Positions 34,305 to 41,483 of a DNA stretch of 64,000 nt are shown one piece after another. The translations under genes were made by a program, and so were the position numbers. A model generated the notes under the pieces. It was given only the letters and a program-made list of their open reading frames with translations, searched no databases and was not told where the DNA came from. The first letter of the stretch is position 1, and every line of letters starts with the position of its first letter. Source of the stretch: Bacillota bacterium (lineage in GTDB: Bacteria > Bacillota > Clostridia > Christensenellales > SZUA-584); contig JAEYKW010000033.1 of NCBI GenBank assembly GCA_023408075.1, positions 1 to 64,000 on the forward strand, given 5' to 3'.

Positions 34305-34357
34305 ATATTGTGAATATTGAACATGCACAATATATCACCTGGCTGAGTGCGTGTCAA
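34305..34357 (-). promoter_or_regulatory. Promoter and operator of the GntR-ABC operon
   Basis: On the minus strand TTGACA (34357-34352) and TATATT (34334-34329) are separated by 17 bases. A perfect 8-bp inverted repeat ATATTGTG...CACAATAT (34305-34312 and 34326-34333) begins at the -10 and covers the transcription start. This fits repression by the GntR protein of the same operon. Confidence 0.7.
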
Positions 34358-34483
34358 GAGGGTTTATAGGAAAAAATATCAATAATTGACGCAGGCACTT
34401 GCCATGGGGTATAGTGAAAAAGTTCGCTGAATAAAAACTGACCGGAATGTACCGGAAGTTTTAAATATGAGGAGGAATTTTCA

Positions 34484-34801
34484 TTGGACAGGTTTGAGAA
34501 TGTCACCGTTATAAAAAAGGCCAATGTGTATTATGACGGCAAAGTGACCAGCCGCACGGTGCTGCTCGCGGACGGCACGAAGAAAACGCTTGGGATCATT
34601 ATGCCGGGCGAATATGAGTTTGGCACAGCGGATAAGGAAATCATGGAGATGCTGGCGGGCAAGCTGAATGTGCTGCTGCCGGGGAGCGAGGCCTGGGAAG
34701 TGTTTGAGGCCGGTCAGAGCTTTGAAGTGCCCGCCAACAGCAGGTTTAAAGTGTCTGCGGACGATGTGGCGGACTATTGCTGCTCGTATATTAAAGAGTA
34801 G
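34484..34801 (+). CDS. ppnP: Pyrimidine/purine nucleoside phosphorylase PpnP
   Basis: The 105-aa cupin-fold protein matches the YaiE/DUF1255 family (N-terminal ANVYYDGKVTSRTVLLADG, GIIMPGEYEFGT, FEVPANSRFKV). In E. coli this enzyme phosphorolyses many nucleosides to free base and ribose-1-phosphate. The start is TTG with AGGAGG 9 bases upstream. It is monocistronic, with a terminator at 34844. Confidence 0.88.
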   Translation: MDRFENVTVIKKANVYYDGKVTSRTVLLADGTKKTLGIIMPGEYEFGTADKEIMEMLAGKLNVLLPGSEAWEVFEAGQSFEVPANSRFKVSADDVADYCCSYIKE

Positions 34802-34843
34802 GCCGGATGGCGTGTATTGAGCCGAATACATGGCATTATCAAG

Positions 34844-34866
34844 AGGCAGCAGAGGCTGCCTTTTTC
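34844..34866 (+). terminator. Terminator after ppnP
   Basis: A 7-bp stem AGGCAGC/GCTGCCT with a 4-nt loop is followed by TTTTT. Confidence 0.85.
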
Positions 34867-34903
34867 AATTTTATAATTGAGGTGGCATATTAAGTTTGAA
34901 AGT

Positions 34904-34931
34904 AAAAAACCGCCTTTTTTAAGCGGTTTTT
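34904..34931 (-). terminator. Terminator of the tRNA-Arg gene
   Basis: On the minus strand, just 3' of the tRNA, an AAAACCGC/GCGGTTTT stem with a 9-nt loop is followed by further T residues. Confidence 0.8.
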
Positions 34932-34933
34932 CT

Positions 34934-35010
34934 TGGCGTGCCCGGGAGGATTCGAACCTCTGACCTTTGGAGTCGGAGTCCAACGCTCTATCCAGCTGAG
35001 CTACGAGCAC
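34934..35010 (-). tRNA. tRNA-Arg (anticodon CCG)
   Basis: The minus strand folds as a cloverleaf. The acceptor pairs GTGCTCG/CGGGCAC, and the D arm GCTC...GAGC is intact. The anticodon stem TTGGA/TCCAA carries loop CTCCGAC (anticodon CCG, reading CGG). The T arm AGAGG-TTCGAAT-CCTCC follows. A discriminator G and an encoded CCA end the 77-nt gene. It is a single tRNA, not part of a cluster. Confidence 0.95.
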
Positions 35011-35286
35011 ATATCTGGTTTTCTTCGCTCACCGATTATAGCACAGGGGTTATGCAATTGCCAAGATAAAAAATCAATTCGTTGAATTTGGACTCCGTTG
35101 AACGAATTATCAATACTACCTGTAAAAAATAATGGAACATAATGTATTCCGTTCCATTCGGATTGGCTTTATTGATTGCCGCGATATATCTATATCGTCA
35201 TATACAAAACATATGGAACAATATTGCATAAATCATCGTCTTATTATAAAATGGCTATAGACTAAATTTTGGAGGGTAACACCAAA

Positions 35287-35868
35287 ATGAAGAAAATAAT
35301 GGTCCTGTTATCAATACTGATATGTTTGGCCTTGGCGGCATGCGCACCCGCCGGGACGCCGGAGACATCAAATGTGCCGGATGCGCCGACGGAAGTGCCA
35401 GACGATGAATCGGCTGCGTCACCGTCGCTTCAGTCTGACGAAACGTCTTTATTCGCAACAGAGCTGACTGATCTCCCCGAAGAATACCCGCGCGAAGATG
35501 CGATAGCCAACGGCGATCTCGTTTATTCCGTCGACGGGTACGCAAATGACGATAAAATGTCGGCATTCGTCGAGGCTGTCAACGCAAAAAAGAGTGCCGC
35601 CATCCGTATCACGAGATACACGGACGAGGGGGACCCCACAATCGCGGACGTCGTTTTTGACGGCAGCAAGTTTACCGTCCGGAATGACACGACGCGTGAT
35701 AAATTCGGCCCTCAGGAGCTGACGCAAAGCGAGTACCTCTATATGCTTGAATACGACTATCAGGGGAGAACATCGCTGATACTCACAAACGAAGCCGACA
35801 TGACGGACGATTTGTTTCTCAACAGTCCGGATCAGTTTTTGCTGAAATTCTGGGACGACAAAGAATAA
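35287..35868 (+). CDS. Small lipoprotein, function unknown
   Basis: The 193-aa protein has a lipoprotein signal peptide (MKKIMVLLSILICLALAAC) with lipobox LAAC and the lipidated Cys19. A Pro/Glu/Thr-rich spacer follows, then a domain of about 130 residues with DGYANDDKMSAFVEAV and AAIRITRYTDEGDPTIADV. The latter resembles the DUF4362-type segment in which a Tyr/Arg-Thr stretch precedes a small beta domain, but I am not certain. GGAGGG lies 10 bases before the ATG. It is anchored outside the membrane. Confidence 0.7.
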   Translation: MKKIMVLLSILICLALAACAPAGTPETSNVPDAPTEVPDDESAASPSLQSDETSLFATELTDLPEEYPREDAIANGDLVYSVDGYANDDKMSAFVEAVNAKKSAAIRITRYTDEGDPTIADVVFDGSKFTVRNDTTRDKFGPQELTQSEYLYMLEYDYQGRTSLILTNEADMTDDLFLNSPDQFLLKFWDDKE

Positions 35869-35901
35869 ACGGCGGCGGATACCATCTGAGTAAAGGAGCC
35901 T

Positions 35902-36741
35902 ATGAGAAAACCAAACAGGAAAAGACTCATCATCATTTCAGCTGTTTTATTTGTTATCGCCCTGCTGGCTGTGCTCGCGTTCAGAACCGATCTGAAACCG
36001 GTCTCGTACGATATAAAAACTGATAAAATACGCGACGCCATTAAAATTGCGTTTGTTGCAGACCTGCACAGCTGTGATTACGGTGAGGGGCAAACAGATA
36101 TCATCAGTCTAATCGATAAAGCCGCGCCTGATATTGTGCTGCTCGGCGGCGATATTGTGGATGATGTGTTGCCGCAGCAAAAAGCCTTCGAATTTCTGTC
36201 TGCGGTATCCGAAGATTATCCGTGCTACTATGTGTCGGGCAATCACGAGTATTGGAGCGGCAGGATCGAAAAAATCAAGGCCGACATTGAAGCATTGGGT
36301 ATAACGGTGCTCGAAGGCGAGCGGGCCGATATTGAAATCAACGGACAAAGCATTTCGCTTTTCGGGATTGATGACCCCGAAGCCGGGGAGGCTGAGTTTG
36401 CGCGGCAATTGAAAGCTTGCGGTGAGACTGCGGATGACAGCCGTTTTTCCATATTGCTGACGCATCGGCCCGAGCGGATTGACAGCTATCTTGAATATGA
36501 TTTTGATATGATACTCGCAGGACATACGCACGGCGGCCAAATGAGATTGCCGCTGTTGCTGAACGGACTTTTTGCGCCGGATCAAGGCTGGTTCCCGAAG
36601 TACGCGGGCGGGCTCTACCCGTTTGACAATACGCAAATGATCGTCAGCCGTGGGCTCGCGAAAGAAAGCACCCGCGCCCCGCGACTGTTCAATCGGCCGG
36701 AGCTTGTGATCATCAACTTGGGTTCAAAAGACAGCATATGA
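35902..36741 (+). CDS. Membrane-anchored calcineurin-like phosphoesterase (YkuE type)
   Basis: The 279-aa protein starts with one TM helix (about 9-28), followed by a complete metallophosphoesterase domain: FVADLHS, LGGDIVDD, SGNHEYW, ILLTHRPE and AGHTHGGQ. All five metal-binding motifs are present. The YkuE/UDP-diacylglucosamine pyrophosphatase-like group acts on phosphodiesters at the envelope; the substrate is unknown. AAAGGAG precedes the ATG, and the gene sits 33 bases after the lipoprotein. Confidence 0.85.
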   Translation: MRKPNRKRLIIISAVLFVIALLAVLAFRTDLKPVSYDIKTDKIRDAIKIAFVADLHSCDYGEGQTDIISLIDKAAPDIVLLGGDIVDDVLPQQKAFEFLSAVSEDYPCYYVSGNHEYWSGRIEKIKADIEALGITVLEGERADIEINGQSISLFGIDDPEAGEAEFARQLKACGETADDSRFSILLTHRPERIDSYLEYDFDMILAGHTHGGQMRLPLLLNGLFAPDQGWFPKYAGGLYPFDNTQMIVSRGLAKESTRAPRLFNRPELVIINLGSKDSI

Positions 36742-36784
36742 AATGATATAGTGATCAGCAATAGCTGAATACAGATTATTCATT

Positions 36785-37309
36785 TTATTCATTACAATGC
36801 TGCGGCAAATTTATTGCCGCACCGTTTACGCACAGCTTACGGATAATGGCCTCCTCATGGGGGTATTTTTGTATCAACTCTTCCATACAGCCCGCCTCAA
36901 AGCACTCCGGCGTAAATCCGGGCGCCATTGTCGTGCCGTACAGCGAGTATACGCCGCCGGGCACGATGCAGCCGCCCTGCCAAGCGCCTGCGGGCACGGT
37001 ATATTGAAGCTGCTGACCGTCGCGCCAGCCGCGCCCCATAATCACCGTTTCGCTTTCGCCGGTTCCATACAGCAGATGCAGCTCAAAAGGATCGCCGTCG
37101 TAGTAATGCCAGACCTCGTCAAATTGCAGCCTGTGAAAACAGGAGAGACTTTTTGGCGCCTCGCAGTAAAGGCCGATGATGGCGGTGCCCGCCGGTTGGC
37201 CGCTAGGGCCGGTCAGCTGCGAACGGTAGGTCTGCGTTAAAAACGTATTTTCCACCGGCATCATTGTGAGCCCGAAACGGCGGATGATGGTTTCGATTTC
37301 CTGATTCAT
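36785..37309 (-). CDS. Cupin family protein (DUF985/cupin_5)
   Basis: The 174-aa protein shows the DUF985 layout: TAIIGLYCEAPKSLSCFHRLQFDEVWHYYDGDP (cited here from segments FHRLQFDEVWHYY), an inner GESETVIMG and AGAWQGGCI, ending APGFTPECFEAG. The family binds metal and sugar-nucleotide-like ligands, but its role is not settled. GAGGG lies upstream of the ATG. It is divergent from the small gene at 37449. Confidence 0.8.
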   Translation of the reverse strand: MNQEIETIIRRFGLTMMPVENTFLTQTYRSQLTGPSGQPAGTAIIGLYCEAPKSLSCFHRLQFDEVWHYYDGDPFELHLLYGTGESETVIMGRGWRDGQQLQYTVPAGAWQGGCIVPGGVYSLYGTTMAPGFTPECFEAGCMEELIQKYPHEEAIIRKLCVNGAAINLPQHCNE

Positions 37310-37448
37310 GCGGCAAATCCCTCTTCAATATGGTTATATATATGATAAACGGCTTTGGGAAAAAATAACGGACGCATATTTTAAACTTGACTTTTTTCGG
37401 GAATGTCCTGTAATTTATATTCACAGCGATAAAGAAAACGGAGATATC

Positions 37449-37691
37449 ATGGAAGACTACAGAGAACGGCTGTTTGACGAGACATTTGAGAATGTCTGCG
37501 GCGATATGAGGCGCAGACGCGATAAAGACCCCCGGTTTACAAAAGAGGAGATGGAAGGCTTATTAAAAGCGCTGCGCATCCATCACGGCAACGACTGGGA
37601 GGGCAGAGGAGAGATTAGAGACATCATCAACGAAGCCACTATCGCGGCGTGCGAAGTCGTGCTGTCCGAATGGAAGCCGGAAGAAAAATAA
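37449..37691 (+). CDS. Small charged protein, 80 aa, unrecognised
   Basis: I do not recognise it. The protein is highly charged and helical, without TM or signal (RERLFDETFENVCGDMRRRR, then FTKEEMEGLLKALRIHHGND). Start 37449 is chosen because ACGGAG lies 6 bases upstream; the open frame extends 47 codons further but has no ribosome site and overlaps the divergent cupin start. A terminator hairpin follows the stop closely, which supports it as a real gene. Confidence 0.55.
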   Translation: MEDYRERLFDETFENVCGDMRRRRDKDPRFTKEEMEGLLKALRIHHGNDWEGRGEIRDIINEATIAACEVVLSEWKPEEK

Positions 37692-37698
37692 CAAAAAA

Positions 37699-37726
37699 AA
37701 AGAAGGGCATCATGCTCTTCTTTTTC
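37699..37726. terminator. Bidirectional terminator
   Basis: A 9-bp stem AGAAGGGCA/TGCTCTTCT with a 3-nt loop is flanked by an A-tract on the left and a T-tract on the right, between the small gene and the convergent spore-protein gene. Confidence 0.8.
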
Positions 37727-37736
37727 GCTAAGCCGC

Positions 37737-37937
37737 TTATTTCGCTCCAAAACTGCCTTCGACATTTTTAATCATTTTTCTGACCATGTTGCCGCCGACG
37801 CGCCCCGCGTCCTTGGCTGAGATATCGCCATTGTAGCCTTGTTTTAAATTCACACCCACTTCACCGGCGGTTTCATACTTCATATTATTGAGATAGTCTT
37901 TCGCACCGGGAACGACACTTTTGTTTGATCCGGACAT
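37737..37937 (-). CDS. Alpha/beta-type small acid-soluble spore protein
   Basis: SASPs coat and protect spore DNA and are degraded at germination. The 66-aa protein has the germination-protease site region KYETAGEVGVN and the conserved YNGDISAKDAGRVGGNMVRKMI helix pair (cited in parts), typical of alpha/beta SASPs. AAGGAGGTG lies 6 bases before the ATG; longer open sequence upstream is not coding. About 90 bases upstream the minus strand has CATATTA, which fits a sigma-G -10, but no clear -35. Confidence 0.92.
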   Translation of the reverse strand: MSGSNKSVVPGAKDYLNNMKYETAGEVGVNLKQGYNGDISAKDAGRVGGNMVRKMIKNVEGSFGAK

Positions 37938-38108
37938 ATTTTTCACCTCCTTGACATTATCTTGCCCGCGCTCGGCCATTAAATGCATGTTTCTTTTACA
38001 TTTTATTTTGTCGCGAAAATAATATGGCATAATTTGCGCACACAATTTGGCTGAAAATCGTATTTTACAATTAGAGAAAATCAAATTTTCTGATTGGAGG
38101 AAAAGTCA

Positions 38109-38318
38109 ATGGGGTTTCAAGGCGGATTCGGCGGCTTTGGCGGCAATAACTGCTGCTGTATCATCATTATTCTTCTTCTTTGCTGCTGCGGCGGCTGGGG
38201 CAACAGCGGCTGCGGAGACAATGGCTTTGGCGGTGCGGGCTGGGGCGGCAATGGCTGCTGGATAATCATTTTAATCATTCTCTGCTGCTGCTGCGGAAAT
38301 AACGGCGGACATTGCTGA
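38109..38318 (+). CDS. Gly/Cys-rich membrane microprotein, YjcZ-like
   Basis: The 69-aa protein alternates Gly-rich and Cys-rich segments around two hydrophobic stretches: GGFGGFGGNNCCC, IIIILLLCCC, a Gly/Asn/Trp middle, IIILIILCCCC and a final CGNNGGHC. It contains 14 cysteines. It resembles the YjcZ family of small sporulation/spore-coat-associated proteins but is more Cys-rich. The start at 38109 has TTGGAGG 8 bases upstream. Its position next to a divergent SASP gene and its own terminator suggest expression in sporulation, which is inference. Confidence 0.7.
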   Translation: MGFQGGFGGFGGNNCCCIIIILLLCCCGGWGNSGCGDNGFGGAGWGGNGCWIIILIILCCCCGNNGGHC

Positions 38319-38361
38319 TTTCATCTGAGATAGAAATAATTCGTCTTACATAGACAGCATC

Positions 38362-38388
38362 GGGGCCGGAAAGGCCCTTCTTTTTTAT
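38362..38388 (+). terminator. Terminator after the microprotein gene
   Basis: Stem GGGGCC/GGCCCT (one G-T pair) with a 5-nt loop is followed by TCTTTTTT. Confidence 0.75.
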
Positions 38389-38908
38389 GAGTTTTTATTT
38401 CTTTAATACTTTTTCTGGTGGCAGATTTGCATCCGCGCTGTGAGCTCACTAAGCAGGCAGAAAGAATGCCGACTGTATAAGATATTGCTATTGCGGATTG
38501 TGGTCTAAGCAGGTATCATGATTCCGGGCTTGTTGACTGTGAAGCGAATTGGAATATCAAAGAGAAGTGCTCTGTAGATGGGAAGCTCGGTTTTGCGACA
38601 CAGCCGGTCGTTTAGCACTCAGCGGGAATGACAAGAATATTTTTTGATATGCTGTTGCCAGCCTTTCCAGCGATCACTTTAAAAAGGCTTTGAGCGATAT
38701 AAATATCAAAGCAACTGCTATAAAATGAAGCACTGCCAGCCGTCGAAATATGCCCTGATTATCGGTTAAATCACAGTTTTCCCATGGCGCATCACAATGA
38801 AATATTTAAATGTTTTTAACATGTTAATGTCGTAGTTGACAGAACTATCACAATCATATACGATACAAAACAAAGGAAAGATTTTCTTTTGTAGGGAAGG
38901 GGATTTAG
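38389..38908. other. Intergenic region with gene remnant and promoter
   Basis: Between 38473 and 38769 the plus strand has protein-like stretches broken by stops: one contains DIAIADCGLSRYHDSG, another near 38685 contains GFERYKYQSNCYKMKHC. The latter resembles the Cys-containing tail of IS1182-like transposases, so a decayed insertion element is possible. TTGACA (38836-38841) and TACGAT (38859-38864), 17 bases apart, probably drive the gene at 38909. Confidence 0.35.
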
Positions 38909-39388
38909 ATGAACCTGACAGTTTCCAAGTCAGTATTTGATTATCTGTATCACCATCTTGCCGACATTCATAGCAGAAAAATGAAAATAATTAACAGCTT
39001 TGCCATCGATTTTGATGAATATATGAGAATGCTCGAATATTTGAAAACTTATATTCATCAATTTGAGCGCTATTTGGGCGATGTTCGTGTGACGGACGGC
39101 AAAAATGCGCTGCCTTTTGTCATTTACAATTGCATCGTCGGCTTAATGAGCACAGAGGGCAGCGACACATGGATGTGCTGTGTCACGCTGCCTAAGGAAG
39201 AGGCCGAATCCGTATGGCTGATTCCCAATGTGACGCTGCTGCCCTGCAATACGCCCTCCGCCTTTGAGCTCATGATGAAGCGGCGCGGCGAAAAAGTGGA
39301 TATCGAGAGAGACGGCAGGCTGCAGAACTTTATGATAAAGAGCATAGAGCCGAACCCCTATATTCCCTTAATGCGCCAGGAAGCCTGA
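38909..39388 (+). CDS. GreA/GreB C-terminal-domain-like protein, 159 aa
   Basis: The N-terminal half is helical (DYLYHHLADIHSRKMKIIN). The C-terminal half reads ESVWLIPNVTLLPCNTPSAFELMMKRRGEKVDIERD (cited from TPSAFELMMKRRGEKVDI), which follows the GreA/Rnk pattern SPLGKALLGKKVGDEVEV with a closing ILSIE-like MIKSIE. Such proteins bind RNA polymerase through the FKBP-like domain. The typical coiled-coil tip is absent. Purine-rich GGAAGGGGA precedes the ATG. Its position before anfO and nif suggests, but does not prove, a link to nitrogen-fixation transcription. Confidence 0.5.
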   Translation: MNLTVSKSVFDYLYHHLADIHSRKMKIINSFAIDFDEYMRMLEYLKTYIHQFERYLGDVRVTDGKNALPFVIYNCIVGLMSTEGSDTWMCCVTLPKEEAESVWLIPNVTLLPCNTPSAFELMMKRRGEKVDIERDGRLQNFMIKSIEPNPYIPLMRQEA

Positions 39389-39494
39389 ACTGCCAGACGC
39401 AGTGCAGACACAATTTAAGCACACTTTTTAAGACAATTCGCTCAACGCAGAGCCATGAAAAAATAAAATATAAGAATGAAAGACTGCCTTTTTG

Positions 39495-39532
39495 TTGCAC
39501 CCATTGGGTAAATTTTATAATTTTTACCCAAT
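39495..39532 (+). promoter_or_regulatory. Operator-like palindrome over the anfO promoter
   Basis: A perfect inverted repeat, ATTGGGTAAA (39503-39512) and TTTACCCAAT (39523-39532), encloses TATAAT (39516-39521). A TTGTTG at 39493-39498 is 17 bases before it. The palindrome would block RNA polymerase when bound, so anfO is probably repressed by an unknown dimeric regulator. Confidence 0.65.
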
Positions 39533-39579
39533 TTGCTTGCATATATTGTAGATCATTTGAATGAAAAAGGATACGCGAA

Positions 39580-40197
39580 ATGAAAGAACAGATTATTGTG
39601 ACAGTGGACGGGAACGGGCGGCTTTCACCTTTTCTTGAGGCGGAGCAGTTTGTTTTGTATCGAAAAACAGGCGGGGAATGGGTGCAAAGCGATATTATAT
39701 CTGCCGGAACGCCAACTTTGCAGGCGGGCAGCATCCGTAGCCTCGTGAGTGAGCTGCTGACCCGGTTTGCGGACTGCCGCATCATTTTGAGCGGGGAGGT
39801 CAAGGGCATCGCCTATCAGGTTTTAAACCGCCACGGGTACCATATTTTTGAGTCGGACGGCATTGACGGCTTTGACGGCATTGTGCTGGAGATAGAGGCG
39901 GCGCAAGCCGAAGCGCGAGACAACGATAGCGTCCGTTTGGAACCCCACTCGCCAAACAACGACGGCCAATACTTTTTGAACCTGATTGAACTGCAGCGGA
40001 TCCATCCCGAAATATCCTCGAAAAAAGCGCTGCGTCCGTTTATGGAGGACCGTGTGTTTTTGGAGATGGAGCTTGTTTGTCAGCATCTGCCGCCGTGGAT
40101 GGCGGATGTGATGGCGAAACGTGGCTTGTGCTGCCGCATGGAATCACTCGGCGACCATGAGTGCCGGGCTGTCATATCCAAAGAGCCTTGCCGGTAG
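39580..40197 (+). CDS. anfO: AnfO-family nitrogenase accessory protein
   Basis: The 205-aa protein matches the AnfO family: N-terminal IIVTVDGNGRLSPFLEAEQF, the middle DCRIILSGEVKGIAYQVLNRHGY, and the C-terminal YFLNLIELQRIHPEISSKKALRPF with HLPPWM (cited in parts). AnfO is associated with Fe-only nitrogenase, where it is needed for diazotrophy, though its action is unclear. No anfD, anfG or anfK is present here; the next genes encode the Mo enzyme. The ribosome site is weak (AAAGGAT upstream of ATG). It sits about 440 bases before nifH. Confidence 0.75.
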   Translation: MKEQIIVTVDGNGRLSPFLEAEQFVLYRKTGGEWVQSDIISAGTPTLQAGSIRSLVSELLTRFADCRIILSGEVKGIAYQVLNRHGYHIFESDGIDGFDGIVLEIEAAQAEARDNDSVRLEPHSPNNDGQYFLNLIELQRIHPEISSKKALRPFMEDRVFLEMELVCQHLPPWMADVMAKRGLCCRMESLGDHECRAVISKEPCR

Positions 40198-40296
40198 CTT
40201 GCGTACGCTTGCGGCCATTTAAGCGCGATGTGCGAAATATGAAGGATAAGCATTTATAACTTGCATATTTTCGTGCTCGCGCATAACGCTGCGGCG

Positions 40297-40325
40297 TTGA
40301 CAGTATCCTATCGCGCTGTTATAAT
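40297..40325 (+). promoter_or_regulatory. Consensus promoter of the nifH leader
   Basis: TTGACA at 40297-40302 and TATAAT at 40320-40325 are exactly 17 bases apart, a perfect match to the vegetative consensus. It lies 315 bases before the nifH ATG, giving a long leader. No sigma-54 (GG-N10-GC) site is evident. Confidence 0.75.
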
Positions 40326-40331
40326 TTTTCC

Positions 40332-40496
40332 ATAACATGCGAATTGTTATTGTTGAACTGAGTTGAAAACAAAAGCGATATTTCTTTATATGCGAGGGCT
40401 GCAAATACGGAAATTCGTTTTTGAATAATATTTCTCTAAAAACTGCATATAAAAGGCGACAGTGAAGTCATTTCTTATTTAGAAATGGCTTTTTTA
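40332..40496 (+). ncRNA. Candidate leader RNA or small RNA ahead of nifH
   Basis: A transcript from the promoter at 40297 would run about 165 nt to a strong hairpin (40465-40491, 11 bp, loop 5 nt) followed by TTTTT at 40491-40495. No reading frame with a ribosome site lies inside. It could be a small RNA or the terminated form of the nif leader. No known riboswitch family was recognised. Confidence 0.5.
40465..40496 (+). terminator. First terminator-like hairpin in the nifH leader
   Basis: AAGTCATTTCT pairs with AGAAATGGCTT over 11 bp (one G-T) around loop TATTT, followed by five T residues. It lies 145 bases before nifH, so read-through is needed for nif expression from the consensus promoter. 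Confidence 0.7.
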
Positions 40497-40584
40497 AATG
40501 CCTGGTGTGATAGGACGCGTCAAAAAAACTGCTTGATACAAGCGTTGATTTGGTATTGCCGAAAACACGGAAAATGGTAAGACG

Positions 40585-40625
40585 ATGGCGTCATTTCATT
40601 AAAAGAAATGATGCCATTTTATTTT
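40585..40625 (+). terminator. Second terminator-like hairpin just before nifH
   Basis: ATGGCGTCATTTC pairs with GAAATGATGCCAT over 13 bp (one G-T) around a 7-nt loop, followed by TTTATTTTA. It ends only a few bases before the nifH AGGAGG. The 3' arm could instead pair with the 5' arm of the first hairpin, since both carry GTCATTTC, so alternative folds are possible. Confidence 0.6.
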
Positions 40626-40640
40626 ACAGGAGGTTTTATT

Positions 40641-41462
40641 ATGAGACAGGTGGCTATTTACGGCAAAGGCGGAATCGGCAAATCCACCACGACTCAGAAT
40701 CTGACGGCCGGTCTCGGTGAGATGGGCAAGAAGATCATGATCGTCGGGTGCGACCCCAAGGCGGATTCCACGAGACTGATACTCGGCGGCCTTGCGCAGC
40801 AGACGGTGCTCGATACGCTGCGCGAGGAAGGTGAGGACATCGAGCTGGACCTTGTGCTGAAACAGGGCTTCGCGGGCATCAAATGCGTCGAATCCGGCGG
40901 GCCGGAACCGGGCGTCGGGTGTGCGGGCCGCGGCATCATCACATCCATCGGGCTGCTCGAGCGGCTCGGCGCATATGAAGCGGATCTTGACTATGTGTTT
41001 TACGACGTGCTCGGCGACGTTGTGTGCGGCGGGTTCGCAATGCCGATCCGCGAAGGCAAGGCACAGGAGATTTACATCGTGGCGAGCGGCGAAATGATGG
41101 CGCTCTACGCGGCGAACAACATTTCCAAAGGCATACAGAAATATGCGCGCACCGGCGGCGTGCGCCTTGGCGGCATCATCTGCAACAGCCGTAAGGTGGA
41201 TGGCGAGGCGGAGCTGGTCGCGGCGTTTGCCAAGGAGCTCGGCAGCCAGATGATCCATTTCGTGCCGCGCGACAACATGGTGCAGCGTGCGGAGATACAC
41301 AAACAGGCCGTTATTGAATTCGATCCGGCTTGCGCTCAGGCGGATGAATACCGCACGCTGGCCAGAAAGATCGACGGCAACGACATGTTCGTGATTCCGT
41401 CGCCGTTAAAGCAGGAACGGCTCGAATCGCTGCTGATGGAACACGGCATACTCGATATTTAA
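40641..41462 (+). CDS. nifH: Nitrogenase iron protein NifH
   Basis: NifH is the ATP-dependent reductase that passes electrons to NifDK and helps make the P-cluster and FeMo-co. The 273-aa protein has the P-loop GKGGIGKST, the [4Fe-4S] ligands in GCAGRGIIT and DVVCGGFAMP, and the Arg of CAGRG that DraT modifies in other organisms. AGGAGG lies 7 bases before the ATG at 40641; an earlier in-frame start would lie within the leader hairpin. It is first in the operon nifH-I1-I2-D-K. Confidence 0.98.
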   Translation: MRQVAIYGKGGIGKSTTTQNLTAGLGEMGKKIMIVGCDPKADSTRLILGGLAQQTVLDTLREEGEDIELDLVLKQGFAGIKCVESGGPEPGVGCAGRGIITSIGLLERLGAYEADLDYVFYDVLGDVVCGGFAMPIREGKAQEIYIVASGEMMALYAANNISKGIQKYARTGGVRLGGIICNSRKVDGEAELVAAFAKELGSQMIHFVPRDNMVQRAEIHKQAVIEFDPACAQADEYRTLARKIDGNDMFVIPSPLKQERLESLLMEHGILDI

Positions 41463-41483
41463 CGGAGTGAAAGGAGAACCGCT

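Noticed and set aside
34774..35010. Minus-strand frame across the tRNA-Arg gene
   Set aside because: The sequence is explained by the tRNA cloverleaf and its terminator.
40332..40640. ANTAR-type dual hairpins in the nifH leader
   Set aside because: The two hairpins have 5- and 7-nt loops without the six-base A..G pattern of ANTAR targets.
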